From the IMG/VR virus record IMGVR_UViG_3300027573_000052, positions 1-45,701 of that record: a DNA stretch of 45,701 nucleotides, one strand, 5' to 3'. Made by a program: the position numbers and the translations under genes. Shown here one piece after another: positions 5,994 through 14,684 of this stretch. This DNA comes from a virus. Every line of letters starts with the position of its first letter. The first letter of the stretch is position 1. The notes under the pieces were generated by a model that had not been told where the DNA came from, ran no database searches, and saw only the letters and a program-made list of their open reading frames with translations.

Positions 5994-6997
5994 CAGATAT
6001 CCTAATTCCGAAGAAGAATGTCATCATGGATGCTACATCTCTCAGTAGTCTGATGAGTTGTGGGAGATATCATGACATTCGTTTCAATCATTGTCTCGTG
6101 TCCACAAAGGGGCGTTCCAACTCATTAGAGGTGGGAAGTCTGATTCACAAAGTGTTTGAAGTGTTCTATCAAGCACAGATTGATGGACATAACCGTGCCA
6201 CATCTATCGGTATGGCTCTTAGTGCCGGGCAGATGTTTGTTCTTGGCTGCCCTCATTGTGCTGGATTTGTTCCGACTCATCAAATCATGGGTCCAGATGA
6301 GGAGACTCATGTCTGTAATGAGTTGTGTGTAGCAAAGCCGAGTTGCAAGCATGAAGTAGACGAGTATCCAGGTATGACGAATACACCGGAGCAGTCAGCA
6401 GGATTCGTTGTAGGCTGGCGATTCGCACTCCAGACATGTGAACAATACTTCGACTTCTACAAGAACGATGCATTCATTCCTCTAGCTTCAGAACAGGTGA
6501 AGGGTGAAGTCCTGTATGAGGATGATGAGATTCGTGTACTGTGGAAGGCGAAGTTCGACCTCATCATTGACACGAATCAAATCGGCATCGTGTCAATGGA
6601 TCATAAGTCGTTCAAGCAAAGGAGAGATAAGTCCACACTCTCCAATCAGTTCACAGGTCAGTGTCTCCTTCTCAAGAGTAGGAACGTGATCGTCAATAAG
6701 ATTGGTCTACAGACTACTCTGAAGATTGATGAGAGACTGACGCGTGAAGTCGTGTCCTTCAGTTCAGCCAGACTAGTAGAGTGGCAGTCAGAGATTCTGC
6801 CCTACTATGCTTACAAGTACATTCAGTACGCTGAGTCTGGATATTGGCCTCCAAACTACACCAGTTGTGACTCGATGTACGGTCCCTGTGTGTATAAGCA
6901 GGTGTGTGAGGCCGATCAGGGGATGCGTGAGGAGGTACTTAGAAATAACTACACTCTCGCACCTGTGTGGGACCCGCAGAACAAGGGAGATGAATAA
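5990..6997 (+). CDS. PD-(D/E)XK (RecB/Cas4-like) nuclease
   Basis: A 335-residue protein. I chose GTG 5990 because it overlaps the upstream stop (GTGA); an in-frame ATG at 5960 would add 10 residues inside the previous gene. In this numbering, H53 lies in EVGSLIHKVF, D190 in KFDLI, and the D204-H205-K206 motif follows, matching the H...D...(D/E)xK pattern of RecB-like nucleases. QFTGQ near 220 fits the family's later helix. Cys near 24 and a C-terminal C293/C300/C306 cluster recall the Fe-S site of Cas4/AddB nucleases. A role in DNA end processing or recombination beside the Sak4-like ATPase is inferred. Confidence 0.85.
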   Translation: MTDILIPKKNVIMDATSLSSLMSCGRYHDIRFNHCLVSTKGRSNSLEVGSLIHKVFEVFYQAQIDGHNRATSIGMALSAGQMFVLGCPHCAGFVPTHQIMGPDEETHVCNELCVAKPSCKHEVDEYPGMTNTPEQSAGFVVGWRFALQTCEQYFDFYKNDAFIPLASEQVKGEVLYEDDEIRVLWKAKFDLIIDTNQIGIVSMDHKSFKQRRDKSTLSNQFTGQCLLLKSRNVIVNKIGLQTTLKIDERLTREVVSFSSARLVEWQSEILPYYAYKYIQYAESGYWPPNYTSCDSMYGPCVYKQVCEADQGMREEVLRNNYTLAPVWDPQNKGDE

Positions 6998-7227
6998 TGA
7001 AGGTCAGAGAACTACTAGAGGAACTGAGTAATCTTCCTCTCCATCATCGTGACCTCGAAGTGTACATAGATACTGAAGGAGATGAGTATAAGGAGATGGA
7101 ACTCATTCCCATCGTCGAGGTGAGCGCAAAGGATGATAGTCAGATCATTGGGTATATCATCTGCGAATCTAAGCCCGAGGATGATCAGCCAGTTCTACCT
7201 CTTGTCATAGAGAAGAAGGTTCACTAA
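6997..7227 (+). CDS. Small acidic hypothetical protein
   Basis: A 76-residue protein whose ATG overlaps the previous stop (TAATG). The N-terminus (MKVRELLEELSNLP, then DLEVYID) follows a pattern I recognise from many short phage and bacterial hypothetical proteins that start with a helix and continue into a beta-sheet. No activity is known to me. It is translationally coupled on both sides in the nuclease/recombinase operon. Confidence 0.65.
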   Translation: MKVRELLEELSNLPLHHRDLEVYIDTEGDEYKEMELIPIVEVSAKDDSQIIGYIICESKPEDDQPVLPLVIEKKVH

Positions 7228-7691
7228 TGATTGAGATTAAGCCATCACCGACTGCAGATACGCGCACGTGTGACTACACGAAGGTCACTCGTGAGACTTT
7301 GTATAATTCGTCACTTCAGCACATTAACGATGTTCAGAGGGCGTTGGCATTCTTTCAGCATCATCTGGCTATTGCTTCTGTTGAGCATGATACAGATAAG
7401 CTGACAGATATCGCTGGATTCCATCGTGATTTCGTCAAGGGATTCCCTGATGGAGATACGCCGTGGTGGGATGCACATCGTAAGTTGAATCGGCATCACT
7501 TGAACATGAGTGATGGTGTACCGGAGAATGTAACTCTCATCGACGTGCTAGACTACATCGCTGATTGTGTCATGGCTGGTATGGCTCGATCAGGTTCAGT
7601 CTATGAGATTAAGATTGACCCTGATGTCCTGATGCGCGCGTATGTCAACACCATCGAACTATTAAAGAAGGAAGTAGTGGTGGTGGAATAA
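7227..7691 (+). CDS. Conserved phage protein resembling DUF5662, possibly HD-like
   Basis: A 154-residue protein coupled to both neighbours by TAATG. It has a His/Asp-rich helical layout: HDTDK near residues 54-58, WWDAHRKLNRHH around 84-95, and LIDVLDYIADC near 106-116. A HD...H...N-HH pattern like this is found in DUF5662-type proteins and resembles metal-dependent HD-superfamily domains. The assignment is from memory of the pattern, and a nucleotide-hydrolysing role is only a possibility. Confidence 0.65.
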   Translation: MIEIKPSPTADTRTCDYTKVTRETLYNSSLQHINDVQRALAFFQHHLAIASVEHDTDKLTDIAGFHRDFVKGFPDGDTPWWDAHRKLNRHHLNMSDGVPENVTLIDVLDYIADCVMAGMARSGSVYEIKIDPDVLMRAYVNTIELLKKEVVVVE

Positions 7692-8503
7692 TGGCTACAA
7701 TGTCTGATGTGAATTTCGACTCACTGTACTGTCTCTTTAAGGGAGAACCTGGTACACGTAAGTCAACTCAAGCACTCTCTTTCCCTGGACCTCAGTATTG
7801 GTTCTCATGGGATAGGAAGATGAACGGTATCATGCTCCCGATGAAGCGTTGGGGCATTGATCCGAAGACTATCAGTTACGATGACTATGATGATTGGGCT
7901 GCGGGTAAGAAGCAGTTAGAGAAACTGCAAGTTAACTGCCCCTACAAGACCATCGTCATTGATTCAATTACCAGTATGGCTGATATGACTCTGCGACAGA
8001 CCATGAAGTTGAAGTATGGTGTCTCTCGGTCATCCGGTGCAGCCGCTGGTAAGCTAGTCGCTGGCATCGCTGTCAACGAGATTGAGGATTATAATGCAGA
8101 GAGTTCAGCTCTGAATGAACTCATCGCACTCACTAAGGACATCAATATGTTCCATAAGGTGAATGTGATCCTCATTGCGCATGTGGTGAAAGCAGAGTAT
8201 CGCGACACCACGAAGAAGACCACGCATATCTCGCGTCAGATCGTGACCGCGGGTAAGAACGTGGCGGCTAAAATCCCAGCATATTGTGGTGAAGTCTATC
8301 ACTTCAATATTGAGCAGGGATTTGTTGAAGGAGCAGGAGGTGACTACTCTCTACTGACAGAACATACTGGCGACGATTTCGCACGTAGCGCAATCGGACT
8401 GGAAAAGAAGATCGTATTTGGGGATAAGCCTCTATACGATACATGGGTTAAACCAGCCATCGCCAAACTCATCAACACCAACAACACCGTCAACAAGTTC
8501 TAA
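7691..8503 (+). CDS. Sak4-like / AAA_24 RecA-fold ATPase
   Basis: A 270-residue protein with a P-loop GEPGTRKST (residues 18-26), an unusual form with Arg before Lys. A Walker B strand TIVIDS ends at D91, and a strand ending in AHV lies near 170. Length and motif order fit phage Sak4-type (AAA_24) ATPases, which pair with phage single-strand-binding proteins in homologous recombination. The next gene is an ssDNA-binding candidate, and a RecB-like nuclease lies upstream, making a coherent recombination module. The start overlaps the previous stop. Confidence 0.82.
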   Translation: MATMSDVNFDSLYCLFKGEPGTRKSTQALSFPGPQYWFSWDRKMNGIMLPMKRWGIDPKTISYDDYDDWAAGKKQLEKLQVNCPYKTIVIDSITSMADMTLRQTMKLKYGVSRSSGAAAGKLVAGIAVNEIEDYNAESSALNELIALTKDINMFHKVNVILIAHVVKAEYRDTTKKTTHISRQIVTAGKNVAAKIPAYCGEVYHFNIEQGFVEGAGGDYSLLTEHTGDDFARSAIGLEKKIVFGDKPLYDTWVKPAIAKLINTNNTVNKF

Positions 8504-8517
8504 CAACAGGGGTCTGT

Positions 8518-8958
8518 ATGGCAGACGTACTAACTCTACCACCAGACGACCAGAAACCAGAAAAAACAATGCCTATCGTACAGTTCAATGATCGTGACCT
8601 TCTCCGCGGTAAGGTTGTGGAGCCGGCTTGGTATGTGGTGAATATCGTCAACGTGGGTGAGGCCCCATCGAAGGATGGAGGTAGCACCAACTACCCCGTT
8701 GAAGGTGTCATCGTGAAGAACGCTGACAATGGCTCCGAAGAGTTCTCCAACGTGCCGCTGGATTGGAATTTCAACTCCAAGGCTATCTCGTTCGCCGCAG
8801 GGTTCCTGATGGCGTTCGGTGTGGATGTGAAGTCTGGTGCGCGCTTCGATCTCGCCAATGCGATTGGTAAGCAGATCGAGATCTTCGTTGAGAACGGTGA
8901 GTGGCAGGGACGCATTCTCAACCGCGTCAACCACAAGTACAGGCCACTGCGAGGTTAA
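8518..8958 (+). CDS. Putative single-strand DNA-binding (OB-fold-like) protein
   Basis: A 146-residue protein with AGGGG upstream. The core looks rich in beta strands (VVNIVNVGEAPSKDGGS, then YPVEGVIVKN and IEIFVENGEWQGR), as in OB-fold phage SSB-like proteins found next to Sak4-type ATPases. The motif 'apSKDGGSTNY' followed by a strand resembles phage DUF669/DUF2815-style binders, but I cannot name the exact family. The tail is basic (NRVNHKYRPLRG), unlike the acidic tail of bacterial SSB. Assignment rests on context and predicted fold. Confidence 0.65.
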   Translation: MADVLTLPPDDQKPEKTMPIVQFNDRDLLRGKVVEPAWYVVNIVNVGEAPSKDGGSTNYPVEGVIVKNADNGSEEFSNVPLDWNFNSKAISFAAGFLMAFGVDVKSGARFDLANAIGKQIEIFVENGEWQGRILNRVNHKYRPLRG

Positions 8959-8959
8959 T

Positions 8960-9178
8960 ATGGACTTCATGTCTACTGGTCAGCTAGGTGCATACAACAA
9001 CGACTATCCAGTTCCAGTAGAGAAGCTGGGTCGTTCCATTCCCGTTCGTGAGCAGATTCAGCGCGAACGTGATATGCACACGCAGGAGATGAAGCGTCTT
9101 GATGCAATGCTCAAGCTGATTGAGGAGAATCCTGCAATCGAGCAGTTCATCAACCTTCAGCGTGGTTACATTGGCTAG
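8960..9178 (+). CDS. Small hypothetical helical protein
   Basis: A 72-residue product starting at ATG 8960, with GAGG 5 bases upstream that overlaps the end of the preceding gene. Residues 25-60 are charged and helical (RERDMHTQEMKRLDAMLKL), suggesting a coiled coil. It lies directly after the SSB-like gene. A short noncoding gap of 123 bases follows, with a weak CCTGTC/GGCAGG hairpin near 9192-9209. Family not recognised. Confidence 0.65.
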   Translation: MDFMSTGQLGAYNNDYPVPVEKLGRSIPVREQIQRERDMHTQEMKRLDAMLKLIEENPAIEQFINLQRGYIG

Positions 9179-9301
9179 TTCGTAGTTTCCTGTCTTGTAT
9201 GGCAGGTTGTGTGGATGCTTGTGGGTTGCGGGGAGCACGTAAAATGACGGAACCCTCATCATTTTGGTCTAACAACAGGCCCATCTGTAAATGGAGAGTG
9301 T

Positions 9302-9526
9302 ATGAACAACTACGACGAGTTTCCTGATGTACCGCCCTACATGCTTGATGGAGTTGAAGACACGGACTCCTCTGTCACGCCTGATCCAGATATCGAAGAA
9401 GTCATCGAAGAACTGCACAAGGATGACGATATCGAAGAAGACGAGGAAGATGTCATCGACGAGGATGAGGAAGAACTTGAAGATGACGATGAAGATGAGG
9501 AAGAAGACCCATCAGACGAAGACTAG
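9302..9526 (+). CDS. Extremely acidic small protein
   Basis: A 74-residue protein with GGAG 5 bases before ATG. From about residue 26 to the end it is almost entirely Asp and Glu, with very few basic residues. Highly acidic phage proteins of this size include DNA-mimic inhibitors (such as Ocr and Gam-like), but low-complexity acidic tails alone do not prove mimicry. It is the last gene before a strong terminator, so it closes its transcription unit, probably at high copy. Confidence 0.75.
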   Translation: MNNYDEFPDVPPYMLDGVEDTDSSVTPDPDIEEVIEELHKDDDIEEDEEDVIDEDEEELEDDDEDEEEDPSDED

Positions 9527-9584
9527 CCTCAACATACTGCTGACTCCCATTCAGCATCATTGGGCCTAGTGTAGTCTGATGATA

Positions 9585-9641
9585 GGGGCGTCATCCAATA
9601 CTTCCGCATAAGGTGGATGCTACGGGTGACGCCCCGTTTTT
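9585..9641 (+). terminator. Rho-independent terminator
   Basis: GGGGCGTCA (9585-9593) pairs perfectly with TGACGCCCC (9627-9635), followed by GTTTTTA. An inner CATCC/GGATG arm extends the stem. It ends the early transcription unit after the acidic protein gene. It is the clearest terminator in the window. Confidence 0.9.
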
Positions 9642-9683
9642 ACTTAGTATAGTAGTTCAACTCAATAAACCGGGGCAAGATAA

Positions 9684-10010
9684 ATGGAAGAAACTACGGA
9701 GAGAAAAGTAATTGGACGGGTAATCAAGGTCCATAAGACCGGATGGGGGTTCATCTCTAGCAGAGATATTGAGTTCACTCGAATCTTCTTTCATTGGACT
9801 GCTCTCAGACAAGACACTGTGAAGTTCCCTGAATTGAAGACTGGTATGCACGTTGAGTTCACACCTGTTGAGATTCCTGGAAAGGGATTTCGAGCTGTGC
9901 ATGTGCGCGTCATTCCGAAAGTTATGACTAATCATGACGAAGCCGATGATTTGTCCGAACTGCAAGAATCAGGACCAGTCGATGTTGGAACAGCTGACAC
10001 CGAATACTAA
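9684..10010 (+). CDS. Cold-shock-domain protein
   Basis: A 108-residue protein. Residues about 8-75 match a cold-shock/S1-like OB fold: GRVIKVHKTGWGFISS (RNP1-like) followed by RIFFHWTAL (RNP2-like FFH), then a strand with GMHVEFTPVEIPGKGFRAVHV. Such proteins bind single-stranded RNA or DNA and act as RNA chaperones. The C-terminal 25 residues are acidic and probably disordered. It is the first gene after the terminator, so it likely has its own promoter; TATAGT at 9648-9653 is a weak -10 candidate. A role in transcription antitermination or mRNA stability is possible. Confidence 0.85.
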   Translation: MEETTERKVIGRVIKVHKTGWGFISSRDIEFTRIFFHWTALRQDTVKFPELKTGMHVEFTPVEIPGKGFRAVHVRVIPKVMTNHDEADDLSELQESGPVDVGTADTEY

Positions 10011-10054
10011 GTGGTTCTGTTTAGTTTGTTCTAAAGTGTTCGAGGTGAAACCAA

Positions 10055-10243
10055 ATGAGCTACCACAAGGCAATAGCAACTGATCTAATTAAGGAATGGA
10101 GTGTCAAGGAGCTAGATGCATATCTAGTTCAATTGAAAGCAAGGCATGAAGAAGAAAGCGCGTGGATTAGAACTGTTCAGGAGATACGCAGGAAGCTAGT
10201 CAGGAAGTCAACTCCGGAGAATGGACCCAGAGATGGCCGTTAG
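10055..10243 (+). CDS. Small helical basic protein
   Basis: A 62-residue protein with AGGTG 7 bases before ATG. It is almost wholly predicted helical, with alternating charge (KELDAYLVQLKARHEEES), and ends in a basic tail. A helical hairpin or coiled coil is likely. No family recognised. Its 3' end overlaps the next small ORF in another frame. Confidence 0.6.
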   Translation: MSYHKAIATDLIKEWSVKELDAYLVQLKARHEEESAWIRTVQEIRRKLVRKSTPENGPRDGR

Positions 10244-10391
10244 TAAAATTATAGTATCAGTACTAGTAGATGTGAAACTAGGCTATCCAGCTGAAACTGT
10301 CTGTGAAATGATCTGTGAAATATTCGGCAAGGAGGAGATGAAAGAAAATCCCAGAGCCAAACTCATTCTCATTGAAGTGGAGCAGAAATGA
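10233..10391 (+). CDS. 52-aa hypothetical protein overlapping its neighbours
   Basis: ATG 10233 lies inside the end of the previous gene; an in-frame ATG at 10221 is an alternative, and neither has an ideal ribosome-binding site. The product has a strand (SKIIVSVLVDVK), a helix with two Cys, and a final strand (KLILIEVEQ), a ferredoxin-like beta-alpha-beta pattern. The TGA overlaps the next ATG (ATGA), which supports coupling. Function unknown. Confidence 0.5.
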   Translation: MAVSKIIVSVLVDVKLGYPAETVCEMICEIFGKEEMKENPRAKLILIEVEQK

Positions 10392-10621
10392 GCGACAACA
10401 AACTACGAGAGGCATTGGAGCGTATCCTTCAAGACGCGGACTTAGAGGATGAATACAATGAGCGAGATAGTGATGGGAGATTCATCTCTAAAGCCGCCCT
10501 CGTGAATGCGCGTGAAGTGTTGAAAGATACTGAAAAAAAGCATGAATGGGAGTTCTACATGAATGGCTCCTTCTGTAAGAAATGCGGCACACAATTAGGG
10601 AGTGGTCAGCCGTGTCGATAG
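10388..10621 (+). CDS. Small protein with C-terminal zinc motif
   Basis: A 77-residue protein starting with an ATGA overlap. The acidic helical N-terminus (residues 1-50) is followed by a C-terminal segment HEWEF...FCKKCG...PCR, where C-x2-C plus His and a final Cys could bind zinc. It overlaps the GTG start of the polymerase gene by 10 bases, so its translation may feed the polymerase. Family not recognised. Confidence 0.65.
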   Translation: MSDNKLREALERILQDADLEDEYNERDSDGRFISKAALVNAREVLKDTEKKHEWEFYMNGSFCKKCGTQLGSGQPCR

Positions 10622-13236
10622 AGAAGAAATATGTGCCTGGTATGGGAGCTATTGGTCCCAAGCTACTCATATTGGGCGATGCCCCATCACATGAAGAAAC
10701 GGCTGCGGGCAGGCCGTTCATTGGTTCTAACGGGCGCGAGTTAGATAGACTGTTAAAGGATGCGGGCATCCGTAGAGAAGAAGTGTGGACTACGAATGTA
10801 TCGAAGTATCTAGTCCCACCTAATGAGGTGAGGAAGAAATTACCATTTCATATACGCGCTCGAAATGCGGGTATTGACATGGATGCTCAACTGTCTGAAC
10901 TAAGGACAGAGATAAATGACATCAAGCCGAACTGCATACTGGCTCTTGGTGGGACTGCGTTATGGGCACTCTCTGGGAAAGAGAAGATTGCTAAGCACAG
11001 GGGTTCGATCCTCTGGGGGATGGGTACGAAGTTTGTACCTACCTATCATCCCAAGGATCTGCTATTTAATTATGGCGGTGGAGAAATCAAAGGTTACTGG
11101 AACAAGCAGATAATGATCTTTGATTTCAAGAGGGCATACGATGAGTCAGCTACCCGAGAACTCAATTTACCTAACCGTATCCTTCAAGTCGCTCAAAATA
11201 GTGGGGAGCTTTATGAATTCCTCCATCGCTATCGTGGACATTCCAGACTATCCGTCGATATTGAAGCCGGAGGTCATTGTCTTCCTATATGTATCGGATT
11301 GGCCTTCACTAAAGGACACGGACTTACAGTCCCTCTCTGGAATAGAGATGGAATAAGTCACATTCCAACTTCCGACCTAGCATCCATGTGGTGGATGGTG
11401 GCTAAGGTCCTAATGGAGAAAGACATTGTCGGACAGAACTTTAACTATGATCGTGACAAGATTCGGCGACTTGGGTTCACAATACGACGGATTCACTCGG
11501 ATACAATGCTCAAAGCATTCGCCATCAATCCTGAGCTTCCAAAAGGACTCGCATTCCTTACGAGTATCTATACAAGGGAGCCATTCTACAAAGACGACGG
11601 TATGTATGAAGGGTCGTACCGTGATCTATTGCTCGGATGTGCTAGAGATGCGTGTGTTACTTTTGAAGTAGATGAGGCGATGGATGCGGACTTAGATGAG
11701 CTGGGAGTGAGGAAGTTCTATGAGAACTTTATCATGACTCTCCCTGACTTCTATGCCGAGATTGAGAACAATGGGTTTCAAGTCAATGAGGTAAAGAGAA
11801 GGGAGTTGATAGAGAAGTATGTGCTCTGGGATGAGAGACTTGGCTTCGAGATGCATGAGATTGCTGGCATTGATGTCAACCCTAACTCTCCTCCAGCTGT
11901 TCATTCTCTTTTGTTCGATATATGGCATTTGCCTCGCCGTAATGGAGTGGGTGAGGAAGAACTAACTGCACTCCTGAATCTCAAGCAGGGTGTGAAGCAT
12001 CCGCAGTACCGAGTGTGGATTGAGAAGTGTCTTGAACGACGTAGAGTCAGAAAGACTATCTCCACATATCTCTTGGCTATACCTGATTACGATGGTAGAA
12101 TGAAGACTACCACGTACATGTGTCTAGAAACAGGTAGGACTAGTACAGGTCAGCAAGATCCACCTACACGCCCTTTAATAGACACTGGTGGTAAGGGCAA
12201 AAAAGCAGACATGAAGCCTATGGGCACGGCGTTCCAAACCATGACTAAACATGGTGACATTGGAGCAGATGTGCGCAGTATCTATGAACCCTATGAGGGC
12301 GAAGTATTCGTCCAACTAGATAGTTCTCAAGCTGAAGCGCGTGTTGTCTTCAATCTGGCAACCGATGATCAAGCATTAAGGGACATCGACGAACATGACT
12401 ATCATGCACTTACTGCAAGCTGGTTTTTCGGCGGTAAAGAGGAAGATTACTCGAAGAAAATACTTGGATACGAATCTCCCATTCGCTTTGCAGGGAAGAC
12501 TCTACGCCATGCGGGCCATCTTGGCGCAGGAAAGCGACGAGCATCTGTTGAACTTAACACGCAGGCAAGAAAGTTTAAGATCCCGATTACAATTGATGAA
12601 GGACAAGCCGAACGCGCGCTGAGAATCTTTCATTCAAAGCAACCGAAGATTCAACAAGTGTTTCATGCTGGTGTCATTGAAGCATTGAAAGAAAAGAGAC
12701 AGTTAGTAGCTCCATTACCTTGGGGGGTCGATGCCGAGCGAGGTGGTATTCGAATTTTCTATGAGCGATGGGGTGATGACCTGTTCCGAGAGGCATTCTC
12801 ATACATCCCGCAACGTGCTGTCACTGATAATACCAAAGCAGCTGGCATTAGAATTAAAAAGCAATGCCCATATGCGAGAATTATTCTTGAAGCACATGAC
12901 GCACTTCTGTTTGCAATTAGAAGAGAGTACTTGGACGAGTTTATCGAAATAGCTAGAAAGGAAATGGAGCGTGCGCTTAACTTCACTATGTGCAGCCTTT
13001 CTAGGAGATTTCTTAAGATCCCTTGTGACGTGGAGATCGGGGAGAACTACTGTGAGTTATCGAAATACAAGTCTGTTCAAAAGATTCAGGTGGAGTTGCC
13101 GGAGCCTGTTAGGACTCGACCCTTAAATATAACTGAGCAGTTCACTGTGAATGATGAGATGGTGCGGGATGAAATATTCCAGAGGCGTGCTGAACTAGAA
13201 GCCAAGATGAGCAGTAAGGAAGACATTCCATTTTGA
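10612..13236 (+). CDS. Uracil-DNA glycosylase domain fused to family A DNA polymerase
   Basis: An 874-residue protein. I chose GTG 10612 (GGAG about 9 bases upstream); an in-frame ATG at 10582 lies deep inside the previous gene. Residues about 8-180 form a UDG-superfamily domain like the SPO1-type/family 4 enzymes: GDAPSHEE at 22-29, GRPFIGSNG, and H146 in the YHPKDLL motif. A 3'-5' exonuclease domain follows (D216-x-E218, then NFNYDRDK and ARDAC). Polymerase motifs: D570 in LDSSQAEAR (motif A), an O-helix region R..GKTLRHAGHLGAG, and D763 in AHDALLF (motif C, where HDA replaces the usual HDE). It is probably the replicative polymerase, with built-in uracil recognition. Confidence 0.93.
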   Translation: MSIEKKYVPGMGAIGPKLLILGDAPSHEETAAGRPFIGSNGRELDRLLKDAGIRREEVWTTNVSKYLVPPNEVRKKLPFHIRARNAGIDMDAQLSELRTEINDIKPNCILALGGTALWALSGKEKIAKHRGSILWGMGTKFVPTYHPKDLLFNYGGGEIKGYWNKQIMIFDFKRAYDESATRELNLPNRILQVAQNSGELYEFLHRYRGHSRLSVDIEAGGHCLPICIGLAFTKGHGLTVPLWNRDGISHIPTSDLASMWWMVAKVLMEKDIVGQNFNYDRDKIRRLGFTIRRIHSDTMLKAFAINPELPKGLAFLTSIYTREPFYKDDGMYEGSYRDLLLGCARDACVTFEVDEAMDADLDELGVRKFYENFIMTLPDFYAEIENNGFQVNEVKRRELIEKYVLWDERLGFEMHEIAGIDVNPNSPPAVHSLLFDIWHLPRRNGVGEEELTALLNLKQGVKHPQYRVWIEKCLERRRVRKTISTYLLAIPDYDGRMKTTTYMCLETGRTSTGQQDPPTRPLIDTGGKGKKADMKPMGTAFQTMTKHGDIGADVRSIYEPYEGEVFVQLDSSQAEARVVFNLATDDQALRDIDEHDYHALTASWFFGGKEEDYSKKILGYESPIRFAGKTLRHAGHLGAGKRRASVELNTQARKFKIPITIDEGQAERALRIFHSKQPKIQQVFHAGVIEALKEKRQLVAPLPWGVDAERGGIRIFYERWGDDLFREAFSYIPQRAVTDNTKAAGIRIKKQCPYARIILEAHDALLFAIRREYLDEFIEIARKEMERALNFTMCSLSRRFLKIPCDVEIGENYCELSKYKSVQKIQVELPEPVRTRPLNITEQFTVNDEMVRDEIFQRRAELEAKMSSKEDIPF

Positions 13237-13245
13237 GGCGGAGAA

Positions 13246-14523
13246 ATGACATGGCTCGACACACTGTTGGGACAGCACAGCGAACTAGAATCTCCCATGA
13301 ACTTCTGGTTCTGGGGTGGGCTAGCTGCACTATCTGCTGTAGTTAAGGATAATGTGTGGGTGGACAGGCACATCCATAAGCTCTATCCCAACATTTACGT
13401 CATGCTCCATGCTGAGAGTGGACTGAAGAAAGGTCCGCCCATCAGTATGGCTAAACAACTAGTCAAGGGTGTGGGGGGCACTAGAGTAATCACTGGTCGA
13501 TCGAGTATTCAAGGGATACTCAAAGAATTAGGTACAGCCCAATCCCAACCTGGTGGGAAGGTATTGAACAAATCTGTTGCATTCATCTGTTCCTCCGAGC
13601 TTACCAGTAGTATCGTAGAGGATAAGGTGGCTACAGATATCTTGACGGACCTATACGACCGTCAGTATAACATGGGAGAATGGCGAAGTCTACTAAAGAT
13701 GGAACAGTTCCAACTAAAAGATCCAACTATCACGATGTTAACTGCAACTAATGAGGCGCACTCAGCTGACTTCTTCGGTAAGAAGGATATTCATGGTGGG
13801 TTCTTCGCTCGTACTTTTATCATCAGTGAGAGTAAAAGGAACAGGGCGAACAGTCTACTTGTGCCATTGACTAATCCACCTAACTATAAGGAGCACATTG
13901 AGTACTTGAAGGAAGTAGCTAAACTGGAAGGTCCATTCGCGGCTCTAGCAAAGAAGGAAGCAGATGATGCGTGCTGTATCCCTTACATTGAGCATGGAAC
14001 TGGAGAGACTAACTACTTCACTGAGGCAGGGATCATATACCAGACATGGTATGACGATCTAATCGAGCAGACACTAACAGAGGACTTACGAGATGACACA
14101 GGTACTCTCAACAGGTTCGGTGATTCCGTACTCAAGGTCGCTATGCTACTATCTCTCGCAAGATCACCCGAATTATATATTGATGCGGGTAGTATGCAGT
14201 TAGCGATAGACAACTGTCGCACACTAATAGGTAACGTCAGGGGTATGACCTATGGTAAGAAAGGTCTATCCGAAGCAAGGAACATCAAGAAGCTAGTCAT
14301 AGATGAAATTATGGCTAGACCTGGACATCAAGTGAGTCGGGCGATGCTTCACAAGAAGATGTGGTCCCACTATAAGGAAGCTAGTGAGATGGACGAGGTG
14401 ATGAACTCGTTCGATCAGGCGGGAACTATCAAGGCAGAACACGTAGGGAATCAAATCATCTACAGGATGACTGATGTGGAATACAAGAGGTTGAAAGACT
14501 TCTTTGATGGGAGGAACAAGTAA
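13246..14523 (+). CDS. DUF3987-type helicase/primase-like ATPase
   Basis: A 425-residue protein with GAGG 7 bases before ATG. It has the hallmarks of DUF3987: an N-terminal FWFWGGLAALSAVV segment, a P-loop-like but degenerate ESGLKKGPP near residues 57-65, a strand ending in SSELTS, and a 'FFARTF' segment after HGG. A winged-helix-like tail follows (about 350-420). Families of this kind take the place of the replicative helicase in many phages, and its position after the DNA polymerase fits. The P-loop lacks the standard GKS/T, so ATPase activity needs caution. It is coupled to the next ORF by TAATG. Confidence 0.8.
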   Translation: MTWLDTLLGQHSELESPMNFWFWGGLAALSAVVKDNVWVDRHIHKLYPNIYVMLHAESGLKKGPPISMAKQLVKGVGGTRVITGRSSIQGILKELGTAQSQPGGKVLNKSVAFICSSELTSSIVEDKVATDILTDLYDRQYNMGEWRSLLKMEQFQLKDPTITMLTATNEAHSADFFGKKDIHGGFFARTFIISESKRNRANSLLVPLTNPPNYKEHIEYLKEVAKLEGPFAALAKKEADDACCIPYIEHGTGETNYFTEAGIIYQTWYDDLIEQTLTEDLRDDTGTLNRFGDSVLKVAMLLSLARSPELYIDAGSMQLAIDNCRTLIGNVRGMTYGKKGLSEARNIKKLVIDEIMARPGHQVSRAMLHKKMWSHYKEASEMDEVMNSFDQAGTIKAEHVGNQIIYRMTDVEYKRLKDFFDGRNK

Positions 14524-14684
14524 TGGAGCATGAAGAAATTATTGTTGAAGACATAGATGGTGGATATTATATCGCCAAATATGTAACTACCAAAGAAAAT
14601 GCGGATGAGAATTTTGTTCGCATTTACAAGTGTGGAGAATACTATCACGATCTCGAATCAGCTATGAGGGAAGTTAAGCCATGA
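14523..14684 (+). CDS. 53-aa hypothetical protein
   Basis: ATG at 14523 overlaps the helicase stop (TAATG), and its TGA overlaps the next ATG (ATGA). The 53-residue product is acidic, with short strands (GGYYIAKYVTT, FVRIYKCGEYYHD) and a C-terminal helix. This looks like a small beta-sheet domain of the kind often encoded beside replication genes. No family recognised. Confidence 0.6.
   Translation: MEHEEIIVEDIDGGYYIAKYVTTKENADENFVRIYKCGEYYHDLESAMREVKP

Noticed and set aside
8536-8970. 144-aa ORF on the - strand over the SSB-like gene
   Set aside because: It lies entirely over the + strand gene, runs against the operon direction and has no meaningful composition.
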